Shown here one piece after another: positions 13,159-19,133 of a stretch of DNA of 19,133 nt; position 1 is the stretch's first letter; each line of letters opens with the position of its first letter. The stretch spans positions 1 to 19,133 of the forward strand of contig JBARRS010000122.1 of the NCBI GenBank assembly GCA_049644345.1, given 5' to 3'. A model generated the notes under the pieces. The model did not search any database, was not told the DNA's origin, and saw nothing but the letters and a program-made list of their open reading frames with translations. Position numbers and translations under genes: made by a program. The stretch comes from JBARRS01 sp049644345 (GTDB lineage: Bacteria > Actinomycetota > Thermoleophilia > Gaiellales > Gaiellaceae).

Positions 13159-16100
13159 GTGAGCCTCGAAAAACAGGCGGTCTTCTTCAACGCCGTGCCG
13201 CTGCTCGTCCTCGCAGCGGCGTATCTCGGTGTCTCCGCTGCGGTCGCGCCGACGCTCTGGCGCGAGCGCGGCCGCGTCACGCTGCCAGATCTCGCGCTCG
13301 CGCTGCTCTTCCCCTGCGTCGGCGTTCCGGCGCTCGTCTACGGCATCTCTGTCCTCAACGACGAGCGGCCGATCGGCTCCCACATCTGGCCCGCCTTCGC
13401 CGGCACGCTCGTCGCTCTCCTCCCGGCGTTGCTCTTCCTCTCCCGTTGGCGCGAGCCCGCGCTCCTCTTGATGAGCGGCCCTCGCGCGCGCGAAGCAGAA
13501 GAGCTCGTCTCGACGCGCGACCGTGAGCTCGAGGCCGTCGCCGCCGTCTCGAACGCGCTCGCGCGCACGCAGGACCCGGTCGGCGCGGGACGAGTCCTCC
13601 TCGACGAGGTCGCCGGTCTCCTCCGAGTCGACTTCGCCGCATTGATGCTGATCGAGGCGGAGCGCGAGGCCGTCGGGCTCGTCGCCCGCAAGAACGGGCG
13701 GGACGTCGACTGGTGGCCAACCGTCCGCATCGATCTTCACCGCGAGCCGTCCGCCACCGCGAGCGCGTACTTCGGCGCCGCCCCCCTCGTCATCTACGAC
13801 CTTGCCGCCTCGCCCGTCGCGAGCAAGCGGATGGTCGAGGCGACGGAGGCGCAGAGCGGCGCCTGGATCCCGCTGATCACCGACGAGCGCGTCGTCGGCG
13901 TGCTCGTGGTTGCCCCGACGACCGAGAAGCGGGCGTTCACTTCCGACGAGGTGACGCTGATGCAGGCGCTTGCCTCCGAGGCGGCGATCGCGATCGAGCG
14001 GACGCGCTCGGCGGCAGCACTCGACCGAGCGCTCGAGCGCGAGCGGCTGGTCGCCGAGATCTCCCGCCGGGCCCGGTCGGTGCTCGACCTCGACGCCGTC
14101 ATGCGCGTGGCGGTGGTCGAGACAGGTCGGGCCCTCGCCGGTTCGCGCTGTTTCATCCGCCTGAGCGGCCCCGGTGAGTCGCTGCCGCTGCGCGCCGAGT
14201 GGTTCGGAGAGGGGCTGCGCCCGATCGGCGGCATGGCGGAAAACCTCCCCGTTTCGAACCTCGCCGCGCGCGAGCGCCGGAGCGTCGCGGTCGAGGACGT
14301 CAAGACCGCTCCGGAGCTCGACGACCCCACCCTCGGGACCCGCGAGACGCTGCTCGAGCTGGGCAGCCGCTCCGTGCTCGCGACGCCGATCATCGTCTTC
14401 GACAGGATGATCGGCGTGCTCGGCCTGCACCGGCCTGAGCCAGGGCCGTGGTCGGAGGCAGACGTCGGCTTGATCGAGGCCGTCGCCCGCGAGCTCGGGC
14501 TCGCGATCCATACCGCCGGGCTGTTGGAGGAAAACCGGCGGCGGCTCGCCCAGCAGACGACGCTGCTGGGCGCCTCGCAGGTGCTGACGAGCGAGCTCGA
14601 GTTCGAGGCCGTGATCCAGCGTCTCGTGGACGAGGTCGCGCGTCTGCTCGAATGCGAGGCGGCGGACTGCTACCTCCTCGACGCCGAGAGCGGCGTCCTC
14701 CGCTGCGCCGCTGCACACGGTCTCGAGGGCATCGTCGGCTTCGAGTTCCCGGCCGACCGGGGCCTTGCGGGCCGTGCGATCGCGGCCGGGGCGCCCGCGC
14801 TTTCGACCGAGTACGACCAGATCGAAGAAGCAGTTCCGCATGCCGTGTACGAGGGCTTCGCCGGCGCGATCGTGGCACCGATGACATGGTCGGGACAGAT
14901 TCGGGGCGCCCTCGGAGTCGGCACGCGCGACCGTGACCGGCGCTTCACCCGCTCCGACGCGGAGCTGCTGGAGACCTTCGCCGGGCTCGCTTCTGCGGCC
15001 CTTCGCAACGCCGAGAGCTTCGAGGAGCGCTCCCGCCAGGCGCGGCTGGAGCGCGGGTTCTCCCGTGTCGCCTCCGTCCTGGGCGAGCCGATCTCGCTCG
15101 CCGAGACGTTGAACGCGCTTGCGCAGGCAGCCGCCGAGTCGCTGGGCGGCTCGTCCGCAGCGGTGCTGATGCCCACGGCCGGCGAGCTGAGCTTCGTCGG
15201 CTCCCACGACGTCCCGCGTAAGCTCGCGAGCTTCCTCGAGCAGGGCCTGGGCAGTCCGGAGGACCCCTTGCCGACTTGTGCTCGAACTCGCAGAACGCTC
15301 GCGGCTGCGAGTCTCTCAGGAGACGAGCGCTTCGACGACCGCTGGCAGCGTGTTCTCGCGGACGCGCGCTACGGATCGCTGCTCGCCGTGCCCGTCGAGG
15401 CCCCGCGCGGTGACGAAGCGGGGCTCGTGCTCGTCTTCTTCGCAGGCGAGCGCCGGTTCAGCGACGCCGACCTGGAGCTCGCGCAGAGTCTCGCCGGAGC
15501 CGCCCGGGGAGCACTCGAGCGGAGCGAGCTGTTCGAGAGCGAGCGCCGCGCGCGGGCGCTTGCGCAGCAGCTTGCGAGCGCAGCGGCGGCGCTGACGACC
15601 GAGCTCGATCCCGCGGCCGTGCTCGACGAGGTCGTCGACCAGGCTCCGGACCTGCTCGACGCGGACGCCGCCGCAATCCGGTTGCTCGAGGGCGAGGAGC
15701 TCGCCGTCGCCGCCGTGCGCGGCGAGGGTATTGAGGGCACGCTCGGTGCTCGGATCCCCTCGACGGAGCGGCTCGCTGGCGACGTCGTCCAGTCCCGCGC
15801 CCCGCTTGCGTTCGGCGGCGCCGGCACAGACGCTCGGCTGCGCGAGGCCGACCCCATCCTCGCGACGCACGCCGGATATCTCGGCGTCCCGCTCCTGAGC
15901 CCCGACGGGACGCTGCTCGGCGTCCTCTCCGTCTACTCCCGAAGGCCCCGCGAGTGGCGGGAAGAGGAGATCGAGGCGCTGCTTGCGCTCGCCGGCACGG
16001 CCGCATCGTCCCTCTCCGGCGCCGAGCTCTACCAGCAGGTCGCGCTCGAGAGTGAGCGGAGCGGCGCAATTCTCGGCAACATCGCCGACGGGATCGTCGC

Positions 16101-17091
16101 GGTCGACCGTGAGGGCGAGGTCGTACTCTGGAACTCGGCCGCCGAGCGAATCACGGGTATCCCGGCGACAGAGGCGCTCGGTCGACTTCCGGTCACCGTG
16201 CTTCAGCGGAATCTGGAGTCGGGCGAGGAGGTCCCGGCCGGCGACCGGCTCGTCTCGATTCAGCGCGGCAGCGAGGAGGTCTGGCTGTCGCTGACGGAGG
16301 CGGTGATGCGCGATCCTGCCGGCGCCGTCGCCGGCCGCATCTTCGCCTTCCGCGACATCTCGGCAGAGCGGGCAGTCGAGCAGATGAAGACGGAGTTCGT
16401 CTCGACGGTCTCGCACGAGCTGCGGACACCGCTGACGTCGATCTACGGCTTCGCCGAAACCCTGCTCCGCCAGGACGTGCTCTTCAGCGAGGACGAGCGA
16501 ACGACGTTCCTCGGCTCCATCGCCTCGGAGTCCGAGCGCCTGACGCGGATCGTCGACATGCTGCTGAGCGTCGCGCGCCTCGACACGGGCGACCTCCAGG
16601 TGCACCTCGCGCCGACGGACATCGCCTCGGTCGTCTCGGAGGTCGTCGCGGATGCCAAGTCCTCATTGGCGCTCAACGGCCACCGGTTCGTCGTCGACCT
16701 GCCACACGAACCGCTGACGGCGGCGGCCGACCGGGAAAAGCTTCGGCAGATCCTGGACAATCTCGTAGACAACGCGGTCAAGTACTCCCCTTCAGGCGGC
16801 ACGGTGACGGTGCGGGCGCGCCGCAACGGGGAGGCTGTGGAGGTACAGGTCGTCGACGAGGGGATCGGGATCCCGCAAGGCGAGCAGCAGCGGATCTTCA
16901 CGAAGTTCTACCGCGCCGAGTCGACCGGCCGCGAGACCCCCGGCGGCGGTACCGGTCTGGGGCTCTTCATCGCCCAGGGCCTGGTGGCCGCCATGGGCGG
17001 CAGGATCTGGGTCGATTCGCGCGAAGGGCATGGGTCCAGCTTCATCTTCGAGCTACCGGCGGCGCGTGAGCGGGTGGCGGCGGGCGACTGA
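13159..17091 (+). CDS. Large histidine kinase with five GAF-like domains and PAS
   Basis: This 1310-residue sensor kinase integrates several cytoplasmic inputs. Three hydrophobic segments at the N terminus (about 12-34, 42-66 and 74-97) anchor it. Five consecutive GAF-like units follow at about 125-285, 295-455, 470-625, 635-790 and 805-955. They are separated by charged helical linkers, and several end in phrases such as GVLVVAP, GVLGLHRP, GALGVGTRD and GVLSVYS. A PAS domain (about 965-1075; ILGNIADGIVAVDREGEVVLWNSAAERITG) precedes the HisKA helix pair with H1086 in VSHELRTPLTSIYGF. The ATPase domain has N1205, D1233 (VVDEGIGIP) and GGGTGLGLF, so it should be active. No receiver domain is fused; the receiver-only gene 37 bp downstream is the probable partner. 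The ligands of the GAF units cannot be named. The GTG start follows a good promoter with an operator-like palindrome. Confidence 0.94.
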   Translation: MSLEKQAVFFNAVPLLVLAAAYLGVSAAVAPTLWRERGRVTLPDLALALLFPCVGVPALVYGISVLNDERPIGSHIWPAFAGTLVALLPALLFLSRWREPALLLMSGPRAREAEELVSTRDRELEAVAAVSNALARTQDPVGAGRVLLDEVAGLLRVDFAALMLIEAEREAVGLVARKNGRDVDWWPTVRIDLHREPSATASAYFGAAPLVIYDLAASPVASKRMVEATEAQSGAWIPLITDERVVGVLVVAPTTEKRAFTSDEVTLMQALASEAAIAIERTRSAAALDRALERERLVAEISRRARSVLDLDAVMRVAVVETGRALAGSRCFIRLSGPGESLPLRAEWFGEGLRPIGGMAENLPVSNLAARERRSVAVEDVKTAPELDDPTLGTRETLLELGSRSVLATPIIVFDRMIGVLGLHRPEPGPWSEADVGLIEAVARELGLAIHTAGLLEENRRRLAQQTTLLGASQVLTSELEFEAVIQRLVDEVARLLECEAADCYLLDAESGVLRCAAAHGLEGIVGFEFPADRGLAGRAIAAGAPALSTEYDQIEEAVPHAVYEGFAGAIVAPMTWSGQIRGALGVGTRDRDRRFTRSDAELLETFAGLASAALRNAESFEERSRQARLERGFSRVASVLGEPISLAETLNALAQAAAESLGGSSAAVLMPTAGELSFVGSHDVPRKLASFLEQGLGSPEDPLPTCARTRRTLAAASLSGDERFDDRWQRVLADARYGSLLAVPVEAPRGDEAGLVLVFFAGERRFSDADLELAQSLAGAARGALERSELFESERRARALAQQLASAAAALTTELDPAAVLDEVVDQAPDLLDADAAAIRLLEGEELAVAAVRGEGIEGTLGARIPSTERLAGDVVQSRAPLAFGGAGTDARLREADPILATHAGYLGVPLLSPDGTLLGVLSVYSRRPREWREEEIEALLALAGTAASSLSGAELYQQVALESERSGAILGNIADGIVAVDREGEVVLWNSAAERITGIPATEALGRLPVTVLQRNLESGEEVPAGDRLVSIQRGSEEVWLSLTEAVMRDPAGAVAGRIFAFRDISAERAVEQMKTEFVSTVSHELRTPLTSIYGFAETLLRQDVLFSEDERTTFLGSIASESERLTRIVDMLLSVARLDTGDLQVHLAPTDIASVVSEVVADAKSSLALNGHRFVVDLPHEPLTAAADREKLRQILDNLVDNAVKYSPSGGTVTVRARRNGEAVEVQVVDEGIGIPQGEQQRIFTKFYRAESTGRETPGGGTGLGLFIAQGLVAAMGGRIWVDSREGHGSSFIFELPAARERVAAGD

Positions 17092-17128
17092 GACGGTTTT
17101 CGAGCGGGTATAGCCACCTGTTTTTGCG

Positions 17129-17566
17129 ATGACGCGAGTACTCGTAATCGACGACGAGGCCCCGATCCGGCTCCTCTGCCGCGTCAACCTCGAGGCGGAG
17201 GGCATGGAGGTCGTCGAGGCCGGCGACGGACGGAGCGGCCTCGAGCAGGCGCGCGAGACGTCGCCCGACGTGATCCTGCTCGACGTGATGATGCCCGGGC
17301 TCGACGGCTGGCAGGTCGCGGAAGAGCTCCTCGCCGGAGACCAGACGCGGACGATCCCGATCGTATTCCTGACGGCTCGGGCGGAAGTGCGCGACCGCGC
17401 CCGCGGCCTCGATGTGGGCGGCGTCGACTACGTGACGAAGCCGTTCAATCCTGTCGAGCTCGCCCCCCTCGTGCGCGACCTGCTCGCTCGGGTCGAGCTC
17501 GGCGAGCGCGAGGATCTCCGGCGGGAGAAGATCGCGGAGCTACGCGAGCTCCTCGAGCGCGAATAA
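17129..17566 (+). CDS. Receiver-only response regulator
   Basis: This 145-residue protein is a CheY-like receiver with a charged helical tail and no output domain. The acidic pair is D8/D9, the phospho-acceptor is D52 (ILLDVMMPGLDG), and T82 and K104 (YVTKPF) complete the site. Residues after about 120 (ARVELGEREDLRREKIAELRELLERE) are likely a helix or coiled coil that could dimerise or dock on a partner. It lies 37 bp after the five-GAF kinase and is its likely phosphorylation target, perhaps passing the phosphate on or acting by protein contact. No Shine-Dalgarno is visible before the ATG. TATAGC at 17110-17115 is a possible -10 but weak, so co-transcription with the kinase is the simpler reading. 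Confidence 0.93.
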   Translation: MTRVLVIDDEAPIRLLCRVNLEAEGMEVVEAGDGRSGLEQARETSPDVILLDVMMPGLDGWQVAEELLAGDQTRTIPIVFLTARAEVRDRARGLDVGGVDYVTKPFNPVELAPLVRDLLARVELGEREDLRREKIAELRELLERE

Positions 17567-17586
17567 TCCTCGCACGCGAGAGTGAG

Positions 17587-18060
17587 CTAGCTGCCCGCGA
17601 AGTCCGCGGTGACGACGGTGCTCACGCCGTAGCCTTCGAAGCTGCCGGTCGGGGTCGCCACGCCTAGGCGGCGCAGTCCCGGGTGGAGGAGGTTCGCGCG
17701 GTGCCCCGGGCTCGCTAGCCACATGCGTACGACCTCGGCGGGGCCCAGGCGGCCCGTTCCCCACGCGAGGTTCTCCCCGAGGTACGGCCCGCGACAACCG
17801 AAGCGGGACATCCGGGCGGCGAAGTCGCCGTGGTCGAAGTACCCGCGCCGGAGCATGTCGGTCGAGTGCGCGCGGGCCGCCCGCTCGAGATGCGCGTCGG
17901 GACGCAGGCGCGCGAGCCCGGATTGCGCGCGGACGCTGTTGATCACCCGGAGGAGCGCTCCCTCGGAGCTCGTCAGCCGTACCCCCCGAGCCGAGGCGGT
18001 CGGCGCCAGAAAACCCACTCCGAAAACCGCGAAGATCGGAATTAGAAGTAGCTTTCGCAA
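17587..18060 (-). CDS. Secreted CAP-domain (SCP/PR1-like) protein
   Basis: This 157-residue exported protein has a signal peptide (MRK, hydrophobic core at about 4-19, likely cleavage after A-S-A24) and one CAP domain. CAP landmarks are H65 (RAAREAR-type helix, here ERAARAHSTDML), E96 in GENLAWG and H120 in SPGHRANLLHP; these form the usual His/Glu cavity. Bacterial CAP proteins are common outside the cell in actinobacteria and their biochemical role is mostly unknown. The TTG start is accepted because it gives a proper signal-peptide n-region. It lies 27 bp after the EamA gene on the same strand and may be co-transcribed, although TATAAA at 18074-18079 could be its own promoter. It converges on the response regulator gene with a 20-bp gap. 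Confidence 0.88.
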   Translation of the reverse strand: MRKLLLIPIFAVFGVGFLAPTASARGVRLTSSEGALLRVINSVRAQSGLARLRPDAHLERAARAHSTDMLRRGYFDHGDFAARMSRFGCRGPYLGENLAWGTGRLGPAEVVRMWLASPGHRANLLHPGLRRLGVATPTGSFEGYGVSTVVTADFAGS

Positions 18061-18073
18061 GACGAAGCCGCGG

Positions 18074-18079
18074 TTTATA
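18074..18079 (-). promoter_or_regulatory. Candidate -10 element for CAP-domain gene
   Basis: On the minus strand TATAAA lies 13 nt before the TTG start, a rare AT-rich island in this genome, situated just after the EamA stop codon. A -35 match at normal spacing is not clear. Confidence 0.4.
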
Positions 18080-18087
18080 CCAAAGTC

Positions 18088-19005
18088 TCAGCGCGCTGTC
18101 TGGGCCAACACGATTCCGGCGAGCACGGCGGCGCCGCCGACGAGCTGCGCAGTGCCGAGCGACTCGCCGAGCCACGCCCAGGCGACGAACGCCCCGGCTG
18201 CCGGTTCGAGCATCGCCACGATCGCCGCGCGCGTCGCGGGAATGTGACGTAGCGAGCCGACGAGCAGCACGAAGGGCACGATCGTCCCGAGCACGACCAC
18301 CGCGACGATCAGGACCCAGACCGGCAGGTGGGCGCCGGCGAGATGTCCGCGCAAGGAGACGCTTTTCGCGACCTCCATTCCCGGAAAGGACCACCACGGC
18401 TGAACGACGGCCCAGAACGCGGTCGCGACGAGGAAACCGATGCAGAGGAGCGAGACCGGGTCGCGATCCCCGACCCCGTGCTCGGCCATGAGGATGTAGA
18501 GCGCGTACGCGACCGCGGCTCCCAGCGAAGCCGCGACGCCGACGCTGTTCAGCTCGATCCCGCGCCACAGCTCGACGATTACGGCGAGGCCGGCGAGCGC
18601 GAGCGTGAGCGCGACCCAGATGCGACGCCGAACCGGCTCATGAACGACGAAGCGCGCCCACAGCGCGACCAGCACCGGCGCGAGGTACTGGATGATCAGC
18701 GCGACTCCGATCTTCAGCCGGTGGATCGCGATGTAGTAGAGGACCTGGACGAGCGCGAGCCCACAAACGCCGAAGACGACGAACCACGGCACCTCGCGCA
18801 ACCGGAGCCGCAGGCCCCCGCGCTGGGTGAGCGCGATCGCCAGGAGGAACGCGAGGGCGGCGCCGGTCGAACGCGCTTCGGCGAGCCGCAGAGGGGACAG
18901 GCCCGAGGCGAGGACGACCTTCGAGATCGTGCCGTTGAGCGCCCACAGCGTCGCCGCCGTGAGCACCATCGCGTAGCCGAGGCCGGCACGGCGCGGTCGG
19001 TCCAC
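18088..19005 (-). CDS. EamA/DMT-family transporter
   Basis: This 305-residue inner-membrane protein has about ten hydrophobic helices arranged as two EamA repeats (about 12-145 and 160-303), the normal size and layout of drug/metabolite transporters. Typical features are the start GYAMVLTAATLWALNGTISKVVL and the end-of-repeat region TRAAIVAMLEPAAGAFVAWAWLGESL, which matches the conserved 'LEP...A...LGE' pattern. Members usually export amino acids, nucleosides or other small metabolites. The GTG start lies 9 bp after the stop of the EgtD-like fragment, so the two are probably one operon, which makes a histidine-derived metabolite such as ergothioneine a possible substrate. That is inference only. 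No Shine-Dalgarno is evident. Confidence 0.92.
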   Translation of the reverse strand: MDRPRRAGLGYAMVLTAATLWALNGTISKVVLASGLSPLRLAEARSTGAALAFLLAIALTQRGGLRLRLREVPWFVVFGVCGLALVQVLYYIAIHRLKIGVALIIQYLAPVLVALWARFVVHEPVRRRIWVALTLALAGLAVIVELWRGIELNSVGVAASLGAAVAYALYILMAEHGVGDRDPVSLLCIGFLVATAFWAVVQPWWSFPGMEVAKSVSLRGHLAGAHLPVWVLIVAVVVLGTIVPFVLLVGSLRHIPATRAAIVAMLEPAAGAFVAWAWLGESLGTAQLVGGAAVLAGIVLAQTAR

Positions 19006-19014
19006 CCGGGGAGG

Positions 19015-19133
19015 CTACGCGGCGAAGGAGAGCGAGACGGCGAACCGATTGCCGCCGTCCAGCCACCAGTGCTCGAGCCGGAACCCCGCGTCGGCGAGCT
19101 CGGCTTCGACCTGGTCGCGCACGAACTTGCAGC
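19015..19133 (-). CDS. egtD: C-terminal fragment resembling EgtD (histidine N-alpha-methyltransferase)
   Basis: Only the last 38 residues are in the window; the gene runs off its right edge. The minus-strand frame reads CKFVRDQVEAELADAGF then RLEHWWLDGGNRFAVSLSFAA and a TAG stop. The pattern (a KF plus basic helix, E-AELADAGF, HWW-D and FAVSLS) is what I would expect at the C terminus of EgtD, the SAM-dependent enzyme that trimethylates histidine to hercynine in ergothioneine synthesis. The fragment is short, so the assignment rests on a short C-terminal match and remains tentative. The codons are strongly GC3-biased and clearly coding. It sits 9 bp upstream of the EamA transporter gene. Confidence 0.65.
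   Translation of the reverse strand, partial: CKFVRDQVEAELADAGFRLEHWWLDGGNRFAVSLSFAA

Noticed and set aside
13150..15207. Long minus-strand open frame (685 codons) antisense to the multi-GAF kinase
   Set aside because: It is the GC-rich shadow of a well-supported gene. Its product is charged, low-complexity and lacks domains, whereas the plus-strand frame shows clear GAF, PAS and kinase motifs.
15316..16605. Minus-strand open frame (429 codons) inside the kinase gene
   Set aside because: It is a shadow of the GAF/PAS region with no domain signature.
17567..17586. Terminator between the receiver gene and the CAP gene
   Set aside because: CTCGC-AC-GCGAG looks symmetric but leaves a 2-nt loop and has no T-run, so I do not call it.

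Overview
The window is very GC-rich (third codon positions are almost all G or C) and has many GTG starts and few Shine-Dalgarno sequences. Gene content includes IspH, zinc-ribbon Nudix, EgtD-like and GAF-rich histidine kinase proteins. Together this suggests a deep-branching actinobacterium, most likely of the Thermoleophilia (Gaiellales/Solirubrobacterales-like). That placement is an inference from sequence character and has not been tested phylogenetically.

Layout. (1) 1-6649, plus strand: the 3' part of an FtsX-type ABC permease, then an OmpR-family response regulator and a membrane histidine kinase. The three genes are joined by two 4-bp ATGA overlaps. A short gap follows, holding a hairpin and an 11-bp tandem repeat, and then a membrane-anchored protein made of a Kelch-type and a YVTN-type beta-propeller. 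(2) 6646-8140: a stand-alone cyclic-nucleotide-binding domain protein (minus; its stop codon shares bases with the propeller gene's stop), a zinc-ribbon Nudix hydrolase (plus), a likely 48-residue acidic protein (plus) and thioredoxin (minus). (3) 8220-11270: isoleucyl-tRNA synthetase with unusual signature motifs, preceded by what looks like a leaderless promoter. (4) 11279-11956: a compact REP/RAYT-type element, a Y1 (HUH) transposase gene bounded by 17-bp inverted copies of a self-palindromic motif. (5) 11967-12914: ispH (minus), with a structured 244-bp upstream region that holds a strong hairpin, repeated CACCGCGGT sites, and a promoter/operator array for the next gene. (6) 13159-17566: a 1310-residue histidine kinase with five GAF-like domains plus PAS, followed by a receiver-only response regulator. 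(7) 17587-19133, minus strand: a fragment resembling the C terminus of EgtD (histidine N-alpha-methyltransferase), an EamA/DMT transporter 9 nt downstream, and a secreted CAP-domain protein.

How the genes may work together. Two separate two-component systems are present. The first is translationally coupled to an ABC permease and probably responds to envelope conditions. The second is a multi-input, GAF-based sensor whose single-domain regulator must act through partners outside the window. IleRS, IspH and thioredoxin are housekeeping genes. The EgtD-like/EamA pair suggests ergothioneine metabolism next to a possible metabolite transporter. No stretch longer than 300 bases lacks a gene; the largest gap is 12915-13158 and is itemised below. 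No rRNA, tRNA or CRISPR array was recognised.
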